Below, piece after piece: positions 43,465-53,207 of a stretch of DNA of 64,000 nt (positions are counted from its first letter, which is position 1; every line of letters starts with the position of its first letter). The notes under the pieces are model-generated. The model made no database searches, was not told the origin of the DNA, and worked only from the letters and a program-made list of their open reading frames with translations. Origin of the DNA: Gyromitra esculenta (Eukaryota > Ascomycota > Pezizomycetes > Pezizales > Discinaceae). The position numbers were made by a program, and so were the translations under genes. The DNA lies in assembly GCA_038503075.1 (NCBI GenBank), contig JBCAML010000001.1, positions 868,001 to 932,000 of the forward strand, written 5' to 3'.

Positions 43465-45871
43465 TTACTCATCATCCTCTTCATCACCCTCCTCTTCCTC
43501 ATCTCCACTTTCCTCCTGATCAACCACCATTTCATCACCACTTTCCTCCTCCTCCCTCTCCACCTTATCCCTTTCCCTCTCCTCCCTTGCACTCTCCTCC
43601 AACATCTTCTGCTTCTCCTCCCTCACCTTCCTCTGGCTCACGACGTAGCCACCCAATGGTGTCTTCTCCCGCTCAACATCCTTGCAGAAGTTCTCTACCT
43701 CAACCAGCTTATCGGGAGCAAACTCAACCTTGCTCCGTCGCTCCTGCACCCACTTCGAGTTCGCCTCCAGCTTATTGACAAGGACGCCTAACGCGTTGTT
43801 GAGCTTGGCGTTTTTGGACTTCTTCATTGCGCGCTTCGTCAAGACGATAGTGGGGATCGCAAGCTCGGGGAATGCAATACTCTTTGTGTACAGTACGTAG
43901 AACTCTGATAGGAGTTCTACCAGCTGCTCGGAAACGCCGTCTTGGTATGTCTTTGTGCGTAGGTAACTCTTCGGCGCACGGATATTGGTCGCGAAGTCTA
44001 GTGGCTTGAGCGTGCTTGGTTTTGGCTTCTTCTTGAGTTCTGCAGAAGATAGTACCTCGAAGATGAGGGGTGCGAGGGGGATGTAGACTCCTGTGGCTCG
44101 CGAGAGACGGAGGAGTGAGCGGATGAGGTAGAATCGCAGCGGGAAGTACTGTGCGGTGGGGATGAGACGGATTGCGCCGAGGGTGACTTGGATGAGGGGG
44201 TATATAAGAGGATGGAGAGGTGACTCGCGGCCAAGAGTCGCTTCTGTGAGGGCGTCACAATGCGTTGAGAGGACGCGGGACCAGAAGTCGAGGGAGTGGA
44301 CGTATTGCCAGTTGTAGACGGTTTTGTAGGATTCCTGTTATTGGGATTAGTTATGGTGCTAGAAATTTAGTAGAATAAGAAGAATACGGACCTTGGAGTT
44401 GTTGGTGATGCTGTTCCTAAGGTGCACAGCTAATTGCCTGATGTACCCGAACCCAGCCTGGTATCCAACCTTTTCCATCCCTTCCATCCCTACCAGCTCG
44501 CTCGCGGAATTCTTCATCAAATTGATTCCCTGCATTGTGTATCCCGATGTTTGTCGGCTTGCCTTAACTAGTCCCGCATATAATGACTTTATACACATCT
44601 CTTTCAGTCCTCCATCGCCCACAACTGCAGCCTTCCGGATGGCTAGGAATGCTACAATCTTCGTTGACTCATCGCTAGAATGCGCGCACCAAATGTCGAC
44701 GACAGATTTTAGGAAGGCCTTAAGGAACTTGCGGAAGGAGAGGAAGTATGGAATAAGAGGGATGGTAGAATTGAGGAGCAGTTTCTGCGTCTGTGCATCT
44801 GTGAGTGTGGGGAGAAGATGTAGAAGAGATGCGGAGTGGGATTTGAGGAGAGGGGTGAGAGTGCGATATTTTTTATTTTCGGTGGCGATGCGTATCTTGC
44901 CCGAGGCAGACTCTTTGATCGGGAGATGGTGGTTGAGGACGTCGGGGATGTGCTTAAGGGCTACAATTAAAAGTTCGTGATAGACTAGATTGTTTTGTTA
45001 GTTTTACTTTCAATTGAAGGGCTATATAGGCCGGTAACTTACCGTCAGGATTTGTTATTGAGTACTTGTAACCAGTATTCTTATCGTCCTGGACATCATT
45101 GACATGGGCGGCCGCTCTGAAGGCTAATACAACCTTCCTCAGACTCCTTAAACTATTATTCTCCACAAGAGCAGTCTTCCAGGTCTCGACATCCTTCAAG
45201 GTAACCTCAATGCTCCCATTGGTATCATCGACCTCGTCATCCTCTGCATCCTTGGACTTTCGCTTTTTTGACTTTTTCTTCGGCTCCTCTTCCTCGCCAT
45301 CAGAGAGGTCATCGATGCCCGCTAGATCGTCGTGTTCAGCCGCAGTGAAATCAAGAAGTTCTGCATCGTTCTCCTTGAGATACTTGAAAAACTCAGGATC
45401 CTTCTCAGCCAGAGCCGACAAGTCGGCCATGTGAGCACCCAATTCGTCGTCGTCGTCTTCACCTCCGGACTCGGCACTATCAGCTTTTTCTTCTCCTTCT
45501 TCATCCTCCTGGCCTCGCTTGCGCTTCCCAGTAGCCTCTTTTTCTTTCTTGTCCTTCTTGCTCTTCTTTTTTTCCTTCTTCGCGCCTGGCCCTGCTTCGG
45601 GGATCTCGAACCCGCCTTGGAAGAATTGCTCAACGCTCATGTCGTCGAACAATTCCGGGCCCTCCTTCTTCTCCTTCGCTTTCTTAGCGGCTGCAGCTGC
45701 AGCCGCTTCGTCGTCTTCGGAATCATCGCCCCGTTCCTTCTGTCGCTTCTTCTTATTCCTGTCGCGGAGAGCGAACTGCTGCTTGATTTTCGCCTGTGCC
45801 TTGCGCTGATCGAGCGTATCTTTCAAATGGTTTTTTTCGAACTTGCGGGTAGCCTTCTTAACTCGGCCCAT
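43465..45871 (-). CDS. NOC2: Nucleolar complex protein 2 (60S export/assembly factor)
   Basis: Three exons, 45043-45871, 44392-44960 and 43465-44334, encode 755 residues in consistent phase. The N terminus is lysine-rich (MGRVKKATRKFEKNHLKDTL) and is followed by long Lys/Glu/Asp low-complexity tracts with several nuclear-localisation-like stretches. The conserved Noc2 domain contains FFKYLKENDAELLDF, SRQTSGYTMQGINLMKNSAS, YKTVYNWQYVHSLDFWSRVL and PLDFATNIRAPKSYLRTKTY. It ends in an acidic tail. Noc2 pairs with Noc1 and then Noc3 to carry pre-60S particles from nucleolus to nucleoplasm. The donor of the second intron is the rare GTCCGT. It is divergent from ESF1. Confidence 0.95.
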
Positions 45872-46141
45872 TTTTGTGGGTATCTGGTATTCGTGGTGGT
45901 GGTGGGCCTGGAGACAATTCTAGTCCTGCAGTTGCGAGAGAATCCCACTTTTTTGGCGCAGAGAAAATTCCGACGGATGTTGGTGCGGGATGAAGCACGC
46001 TAACCCCCGACAGTCGTCTTGGCGCTGTGAGGCTCAACTCCCCAAAAAAATTGGTCTGGCGCAAAATCCCAACCAGCAATATATACCTCCCCCCACCACT
46101 GCCCATTGAAAACACCAATTCTCACTACAGTACTGCCAGCT
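45872..46141. promoter_or_regulatory. Short bidirectional promoter of NOC2 and ESF1
   Basis: A 270-nt gap separates the start codons of two ribosome-biogenesis genes. It holds an inverted pair of GGCGCA sites embedded in T/A runs (TTTTGGCGCA at 45951-45960 and GGCGCAAAAT at 46059-46068) plus CTTGGCGCTG between them. The first matches the E2F/MBF-like TTTGGCGC pattern. Coordinate expression is inferred. Confidence 0.45.
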
Positions 46142-48224
46142 ATGGGCAACAAATCAGAACAAAAGAAACCCATTAGTCGCTCTGGCGACCGGGCTCCCGT
46201 CACTAGTTTGACCCCCCCCAATTGTTATATTTACCTAGGTTTTGGCTTTGGTTCTGACTATGGCAATTACAGATGACTCCCGCTTTGCCTCTGTCCATTC
46301 GGACCCGCGCTTCGCTATGCCACGGCGGAAGGACGCAAAGGTTACTATTGATAAGCGGTTCGGGCGCATGCTCAAAGACGACGACTTTGCGCAGAAGGCC
46401 TCTGTAGACCGGTATGGACGGAAGCTTGGGAAAGATGCAGGCAAAGAGGAAATTAAGCGCTATTATCGCATGGATGATGAGGACGAAGATGAGGATGAGG
46501 ACGAAGACGAAGAGGCTGTGGCGGTGAAGAAGCGATTTGATCCTGCGAGAGGAGAAGGCATTATTTCGTCATCGGAGGAGAGCTCGGATGAGGATGACGA
46601 CGAGATAGATGAAGATGAAGAGGCAATTGCGAGGGAGCAGCTAGAGGCAGCGAATAATATACCCACAGGCGAGGTAACAAGGCGGTTGGCGGCGGTGAAT
46701 CTAGATTGGGATAACGTTGGTGCGGTGGACCTGATGAAGGCATTCTCGAGCTTTGCCCCGAGCGGCGGAAAGATCATTCGGGTTACAGTATACCCGAGCG
46801 AGTTCGGGCGGGAAAGAATGGAGCGGGAGAATATCGAAGGACCTCCAAGTGAGATTTTCAAGTCGAAGGAAGTAGAAGAGGAAGATATAGACAGCGATGA
46901 GGAAGTCACAGAAAAGACCATCATCAAAGAAGACAAAGGTCAAGAATTCGATAGCGGAAAGCTGCGAAACTACCAACTGGAGCGTCTACGATACTACTAC
47001 GCCGTCATCGAATGCGACAAGCCCACCACCGCTCACCACATCTATGATCAGTGTGATGGCGCCGAATACGAAGCCACCGCCAACTTCTTCGACCTTCGTT
47101 TCATCCCCGATGACACCACCTTTGACGACGACATCCCACGCGACCAATGCATGAATGCTCCAGAAAACTACAAGCCTAATGAGTTCGTCACCGATGCGTT
47201 ACAACACAGTAAAGTGAAGCTCACCTGGGATGAAGACGACCAGCAGCGTAAACAAGCCTCCAAGCGCGCATTCTCGCAGAAGGAGGTAGAGGAGATGGAC
47301 CTAAAAGCGTATCTCGCGTCTGACACCGAGTCTGAAGCCGAAGACGCAAAGGAAAAGTACCGTGCGTTACTATCAGGAGTCTCTCTGGGTGGGAGGAAGG
47401 GTGATAAGCCAGTAGGTGATATGGAAGTCACCTTCACCTCCGGCTTAAGCGAAAAGGAAAAAGGTGCACCAGTCATCGAGGAAGAGGAAATCATAGAGAC
47501 GACGATCGAGAAGTATGCACGGAAAGAGCGTGAACGAAAACAAAGGCGGAAAGAGAAAGCCCGACTCGCAAAGGGTGGGGAGCCTGCCACCAAAACAAAA
47601 GCACCAGAAGCCGAAAATAAAGACGAGGAAGAAGAACCAGTTACAACAGACCTGGGTTTCGATGATCCATTCTTCGCCGATGCGCCAACCTCCACCGCAA
47701 ACGCAAAGAAGGAGAAGAAGAAGAAAGATAAGGAACAAAAGGCTGCACTCGCCGCTGAACAAGCTTCTAAGCGCGCTGAGCTTGAACTTCTCATGATGGA
47801 CGACAACACTGCTACCCGCGAAGATGGCACCAAGTTACATCACTTCGACATGAAGCAAATCGTCAAGTCTGAAAAGGCCAAGAAGAATAAGAAAGGCGCT
47901 AAGAAAAGATCCCGTGAAGCTGAGGAGGCAATGGAGGAGGGTGCTCAGCCGGACTTCGAGATTGATGTTAAGGATCCTAGATTTGCGGCCGTGTACGAGA
48001 AACACGAGTTTGCGATCGATCCGACAAATCCAAGGTTCACAAAGACGAGCTCCATGAAGAAGATGATGGATGAGAGGAGACGAAGGACGCAAGGGAGGGA
48101 AGATGAGGGGGTAGATGAGGGCGTGAAGAGAAAGAAGGTCAAGGTTAGAGATGAGGGAAAGGCGAAGAGTGATGAGGTAAAGAGACTGGTGCAGAGCATC
48201 AAGAGCAAGTCTTCGAAGCGGTGA
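46142..48224 (+). CDS. ESF1: Esf1 pre-rRNA processing factor
   Basis: Two exons, 46142-46205 and 46273-48224, give 671 residues. The short first exon encodes MGNKSEQKKPISRSGDRAPV, matching the usual Esf1 start. Splicing through a 67-nt intron (GTTTGA donor, CTGACTAT branch) joins it to DSRFASVHSDPRFAMPRRKD. An alternative is to start at the ATG at 46260 without the intron. The core contains RLAAVNLDWDNVGAVDLMKA, GKIIRVTVYPSEFGRERM, YQLERLRYYYAVIECDKPTT and HIYDQCDGAEYEATANFFDL, ending with the NUC153-type motif DPRFAAVYEKHEFAIDPTNP. Acidic and lysine-rich tracts separate the blocks. Esf1 acts in the nucleolus in 18S rRNA maturation within the small-subunit processome. Confidence 0.94.
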
Positions 48225-48619
48225 TATAGTCTTGGGAGTGTGGAGTAATTCGTATACTTGAGATTGTGGTATCAAAAAGTTTAGCGGGAAAGCATTGTAA
48301 ATACAAATTATGTACATGTATTTTATTTGAATTCGAAAAAAAGCGTTTGTTTGGATCCCATGAAACGAGGTGAAACGAAGTAAAACGAATAATCATAGAT
48401 AGTCACTCGCCCTAAGTAAATTTAGTTTCCGCTACAAACTCCAAATAACTATAATTATTGTTCAATCATGCGGCCTCGGAGTTATGGGTTACGCCATTGT
48501 TTACATGAAAAGTTAGTCTCGTCTCCAGACCTAACTTGTTAGTTGAAGCTTGTTCAGCTGTTTTTCCCTTCAGCCTAAGAGATAGATCGAAGTAGATCAA
48601 AACGTGATAAGCTTTTATA
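48225..48619. other. Intergenic between ESF1 and tRNA
   Basis: This is the ESF1 3' flank, with a TACATGTA at 48313-48320 about 90 nt past the stop codon. A short direct repeat GAAACGARGT/TGAAACGA lies near 48360-48385. Nothing else was seen. Confidence 0.4.
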
Positions 48620-48691
48620 AGCAACATGGCGCAGCGGAAGCGCCCCGGGCTCATAACCCGGAGGTCGCACGATCGAAATGTGCTGTTGCTA
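48620..48691 (+). tRNA. Initiator tRNA-Met (CAT)
   Basis: It folds fully by eye. The acceptor AGCAACA pairs perfectly with TGTTGCT and the D-arm is GCGC-AGCGGAA-GCGC. The anticodon arm is CCGGG-CTCATAA-CCCGG with anticodon CAT, and the T-arm is GCACG-ATCGAAA-TGTGC with one G-T pair. The three G-C pairs at the base of the anticodon stem and the ATCGAAA loop (A54, A60 instead of TTC) are diagnostic of eukaryotic initiator tRNA. Discriminator A is at 48691, CCA is not encoded, and there is no intron. Pol III boxes are internal. Confidence 0.95.
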
Positions 48692-48695
48692 GTTA

Positions 48696-48702
48696 TTTTT
48701 TT
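48696..48702 (+). terminator. Pol III T-run terminator of tRNA-iMet
   Basis: Seven T residues begin 5 nt after the tRNA, the standard RNA polymerase III stop. A second T8 run at about 48711 is a likely backup. Confidence 0.7.
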
Positions 48703-48744
48703 CTTTCCAGTTTTTTTTCCCGCTTTAATCTTTCAATGATTGAC

Positions 48745-48758
48745 TACATGTACATGTA
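48745..48758. repeat. Two overlapping TACATGTA octamers
   Basis: Two TACATGTA palindromes overlap by two bases, the same arrangement as at 4630-4643. They belong to the window-wide intergenic excess of this octamer. Confidence 0.6.
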
Positions 48759-49063
48759 TTAATCTAAGCCTCTTGTTAATAGTATTCTCATACGTGAAAC
48801 CCTCTGCGGCTGATGAGTGATCCTTGATGACTGTGGCATTTAAGATAGCGGGCTAGGGTTGGTTGAACCCGTGACTGGCTTTTCCATGCTTATGCCGGGT
48901 AACCATGGGTAACCTCATACCGTTTTTCCTCACCAACATTAAACCACCATCCTTCAACTGCAATCATCATTAAATTCAACATAACACTCATTATTCACTA
49001 ACCAACCATCAAGGTAAGATATCACCCTTATCTTCTGTTATAACCCCTCTACCCACAGTCGAA

Positions 49064-49219
49064 ATGATTAAACAAATCGAATCTGTCAATCCCCTGACCC
49101 CGGAGGCCTCAAAGCCTTCGGCTGACGATATACTCTTTTGTGTCTTTATATATGATCTCGCGTTTTTACCTATTGCTTTATCCTTCTGTTCCCATTACTT
49201 TGATGATGATAAAGGCTAA
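49064..49219 (+). CDS. Possible 51-residue small protein
   Basis: The frame encodes MIKQIESVNPLTPEASKPSA, then a hydrophobic segment (DILFCVFIYDLAFLPIALSF), and ends HYFDDDKG. Just upstream lies a well-formed intron, AAG|GTAAGA to CCCACAG (about 49014-49058), so the ATG follows the acceptor by five bases, as in a gene with a 5'-UTR intron. An A/C-rich leader precedes it. No family is recognised. The gene-like setting is the main support; it could equally be a non-coding spliced transcript. Confidence 0.3.
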   Translation: MIKQIESVNPLTPEASKPSADDILFCVFIYDLAFLPIALSFCSHYFDDDKG

Positions 49220-50099
49220 TTGCATGAAGATGTTAGTAGGAATTGAATAAAAAATTGATGTTCGCGTGCTGCTCGGAAGATTGCACATGCAAGGAGAGTA
49301 TTGGGTTAAGATTGCGTGTGTTCATGTATGATAAACAAATAAAAGATATTTTTCCAGAAGCTTTCCTCTCCAGTTCTAGACCGTTTGCTGTTCCCCGTGA
49401 TTGTGACGTTTAATTCACCATGTACTTCCCGGTTCTGTGACTTTCTACAGAAAATCTGATGCTCTCAACTGCTGATGCTGACATTAATAAGATCATCATC
49501 ATCCCGTAATACGAAGGTACATGGAATTATCCACTGGAGAGCTGTAACATCAGTGTCCCAGGTGTCGGATGGCTGAGCCCAGTTTCCTACTCCCTTTGCC
49601 GAAATCCGTTCCTGCGATTGTCGACTCTCGTTGTCTGCGAGCAGTGCTTGCTATTGAGATATGGAGAGTAGAAGTCTTTAGATCTACCTATGAGATAAAA
49701 TAGATTCACGCGGAACTCCCTACTAGGGAAAGTGGGCAGATTCATGACTGGCGAGAAGCGGCAGTCTTCTGGCTGAGATACATGTAGCGATGCCGACAAA
49801 TTCCGTAAGGTTCGTCTACTTCTGATATCACAAATTTCTGATCTAGGAAGCTACGGATAGGAAGCACTTTAATTACATGTATACGGGAGATAACTGAGAG
49901 CAACGAGACACTAGAAAATCGCTGCATGATACGAGGTATTTAAGGTTTCGAGAGTAGCCCCCTACAATCAAGCACACCCCGCGCAATTACATCCACCACC
50001 CCACTACATCCACCACACTACATCCACCCCGCCATCATCACCCCACCACCCCATCACATCATTCTATGGAGATCAAGCCAAGCAATATGCAGCCAAGGC
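49220..50099. other. Intergenic, no gene seen
   Basis: This contains TACATGTA at 49779-49786 and 49874-49881. A CATCCACC/CACTACATCCACC minisatellite-like run lies at about 49985-50050, just before the third exon-like repeat. Confidence 0.4.
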
Positions 50100-50660
50100 C
50101 TCCCAATATTCGCCGACTCTCTTTAAAAGGCGGTTCTTCTGCCCCATCTCTCCCTCCTTTCCTCCATATCACCCACCCATCAACTCCATCATCCACTCCA
50201 CACACTCTTTTTAACAATCCTCGCCATTCACTATTCGATACCAACTAGACAACCATCAAGAAGAAGAAGAGGATACCATGGCCATCTAGTTTTTGATAAA
50301 CAGATGGCTAACATATCCTTTCAGAGACTAATCTTCACAGGGCTCCCCCGGGAGAAATGTAGACAAACGGACGGGACTCCCTGCACAAGGTCAGGATATA
50401 GGACCGAGACTAATCTTGCAGCGCTCCACCGGGAGCAATGTAAAAAATGTAGAAAATGTAGACAAACGGACGGGACTCCCTGCTCAAGGTCAGGATATAA
50501 GACCGAGACTAACCTACAGCGGCCACCGGGGTCAATCGTGCTTTGCACAGGGATTTTACAGTAAGATTCTCCACTCCCTCTCTTCGGTTTGTATTCCGGC
50601 CATGGCATTCTCTTCTTCTTTTTGGGGGTTTGGTTGGTATTGAAAGGTAAGTGATTATCC
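50100..50660 (+). repeat. Dispersed exon-like repeat, copy 3
   Basis: This copy is on the plus strand, inverted relative to copy 2. It has a CGCCGAC...CTTTAAAAG box near 50110-50128, a pyrimidine-rich stretch, AAGAAGAAGAAG, then GGCTAACA and TCCTTTCAG (acceptor ending at 50324). A 322-nt exon-like body spans 50325-50646, followed by AAAG|GTAAGT. The body contains a direct duplication of about 100 nt: the block GACAAACGGACGGGACTCCC with GTCAGGATATA-GACCGAGACTAA occurs twice. The frame 50416-50643 encodes the KRTGLPAQGQDIRPRL motif shared with copy 2. Confidence 0.78.
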
Positions 50661-51013
50661 TCTCCTCCTTTCTCATTTCTCATTTCTCATTTCATTTCTC
50701 GTTTATTTTTATTCTCTCGCTATTCTGCTTCTCTTCTCTCTCTCGATCTTTCCAGATACTTTTCTTGTAATTTTATTATCTTCGGCATTTTTATCTTAGT
50801 GCGCTTATCTTCTTTTATTTTCCTTCTCCTTTCCCTGTCGCTTTTTTTCTCGCCTCTTGCACTTGCAATAGGGTTTTAAATTGTCTCTTTCTCTCAGGCT
50901 ATTTGTTCTTTTTCTATAAAACAAGTCCAAATATCATTCTCATTCGTTTACTATTCGGAATATAATCTGTGCGCATGCTTTATCTTATCGAGTGATAACA
51001 CGTGATTCTCCCT
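50661..51013. other. Pyrimidine-rich spacer
   Basis: This T/C-rich tract, including CATTTCTCATTTCTCATTT repeats, lies between the repeat donor site and the 3' end of the reductase gene. It has no coding sequence. Confidence 0.4.
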
Positions 51014-52031
51014 CTACTTCGCGATAGCCCTTGCCTGAGCATTCTGATGCCACGTATACCCACCCTCTTTACTGTTTTTCCCATTAACAAGCAGTTCTCT
51101 AATGACCTCTTCCGCACCCCTCGGTTTCCTCCCCAGCAACTCCTCCAGTGCCGGGTCCACTTCATCCGCCTCACCGTTTGCGAGCGCCCTAAAGGTACTC
51201 GCCCACCTCCTTGCGAACCACTCCGGCCGTTCTCCTGCCGCGACAATCCGCCGCACATATTCATCCTCGGATAGGATCTCGAGAGTCACTGGCGTACCCT
51301 GGATCTCCTTAATAAGGTCTACAACCTTCGTAAACGTGAAGGTGTAAGGACCGGTAAGGAGGACCGCAGAATCGACATATTTAGGAGAGTCAGATAGAAG
51401 CAGACGAGCAGTCCCTTCAGCGAGCTCTGTGCGCGCGGCATAGGGTGACGGGCCGTCACCCGGGAGGATTATGGACGTGGTATCAGGGTGCCAGGAAAGG
51501 AAAAGAGGGAAACATTCAGAGTACTGTCCTTCGCGAATAATTGTGTAAGGCAGACCAGATCTGACCGCCACTATAGTGTTAACCTACTACTTTTCCGATA
51601 CTTTGATTATTTTGGTAGAAGAGATAATAAACATACGCTTTGACAAAGCCCTCGGTATCAAAATGTGTCTGCTGCAACGCACTAACCGTCGTCTCCCTTG
51701 TTCCGGCTATTCCAAGACTCGTATAGTACACCCGTCCAACCCCAGCTCTTACACACGCATCGATTGCATTCTTGTGCTGTACGAGACGGAGGTCGTCGTC
51801 GAATGAATCGGTGGATACGATCAGCACTTTTGCGGCGCCGGAGAAGGCGGCGTCGAGAGTGGACGGCTTGGTGAAATCGGCTTCGCGGAACGAGACGTTG
51901 GGGATGGTTGGAGCGCGGGAGAGGTCGCGCGTGGTGCCGATGATGGGGGTGGAAGGGGTGGCGAAAGCTGAGAGGAATTCGAGAGTTGCGCGGCCGAGGC
52001 CGCCGGTTGCGCCGGTTACTATTATGCTCAT
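51014..52031 (-). CDS. NmrA-like NAD(P)-binding protein (atypical SDR, quinone oxidoreductase 2 type)
   Basis: Two exons, 51637-52031 and 51014-51560, give 313 residues. The intron (GTATGT, branch GTTAAC, acceptor GTCAG at 51561) restores the conserved join TEGFVKASGLPYTIIREGQY. The N terminus MSIIVTGATGGLGRATLEFL has the TGxxGxxG dinucleotide-binding loop. The family signature YTIIREG and the following LFLSWHPDT and AARTELAEGTARLLL segments place it with fungal NmrA/QOR2-like reductases, which lack the usual SDR catalytic tetrad. These proteins sense NAD(P) or reduce quinones and aldehydes; the exact substrate is unknown. Cytosolic location is inferred from the absence of a signal peptide. 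Confidence 0.88.
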
Positions 52032-53207
52032 ATTTGGAGCTCGAGAGGGGTAGGGTGGGTTTTGCTTTGGGGGGGTTGAAGATGGAATTTCTGAGCTGGA
52101 AGGGTAGGATGGGTAGGTTTGGTGCTGGGAAGGTGAAGGCTTGATGAGATACTAGGAGGTTTAAGTGGTTTTTTTTGTAAGTCCTCTTACAAGCTTATAT
52201 AGATATCCAACGCGGGAGGCTTCTTGCTAAATTGAGATTGCTAAGGCTGAACTCGACGATATCTCGTCGCCTTCGCTCTCCGAATACTAAGCGCAGCAAG
52301 ACTAATGTAAACATGGGAATATAAATTTCGAAATGGATTTCTAAGCCACAAGCTCCTACCAGTAAAGCTTCAATACGGATGTTCATCCCGAGTGACCTGG
52401 GGTGACCTTGAGTGCTCGACAAGCATCAAGTCGTCATCCAGATACGGTGCCGTGGCACATGAAATGACAGGGGTCCTTAACCCCGAATTATAAATCTTGA
52501 GATTTCTAAGCAGAGGGTAGGTATAGTACTAGTATGTCTTAGATAGAGAATAGGGCATCACGTTCCCACATGTAGTATGCGGAATATGGTGGAAATAAAT
52601 GTCGTGGTTCTCTGCACAGTTTGCACGTAAGGTCTACTAGGCAAGTCTTTAATCCGCCTGGGAGATTATGAATTGGACTAGGAACTAAGGCACAATGCAG
52701 ATGTTCACCAGTATATTAACCATTCTGGAGAGTTTGTTTCACTGGTTCTACGACGCGTTTTATCAGTATCGTCGGTTACAAATATACTCAAGGTTGGTCT
52801 TGCTCCAGTTCATGTTCTCTCTAGCACTGTGGAGGTGCTGGGATGCTGGAGCCTCACTTTAAATGTAGGGAGTGTAACAGCCTAGAACAAGTAAGGCACC
52901 AAGCGTCACGTGCAGGCCGCATTCATCACCATGTGCGCAAACCAATCCAGGCAGCTAGACGTCACCCACTCAGGTAGCTCAGAGCTTCAACAAATTTCCA
53001 ACTTCAGGTTTCCCAGACTCCCATCACCGAACATCCCATCACCAGGCACCGGTCGCCCACCACGATCCATCCCAACTGTTACCCTGTTGGAGCAACGCAG
53101 CTAGCCGCTCAGTCAGCATCCCTCCCGCTCTCGCCCCAACCCTGTGCTGTGCGTGCTGTACTGTGCTGCTCTCCACCGCAGCCTAGTATCACCAAGCATC
53201 CCATCCG
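52032..53207. other. Divergent intergenic region, no gene seen
   Basis: This is the shared upstream region of the reductase (minus) and the phosphatase-like gene (plus). A C-rich leader precedes 53208. No RNA or repeat was recognised. Confidence 0.4.

Noticed and set aside
47168..47833. 221-residue minus-strand open frame, plus long Ser-rich frames at 46463-46936
   Set aside because: Antisense shadow of the acidic and lysine-rich tracts of ESF1.
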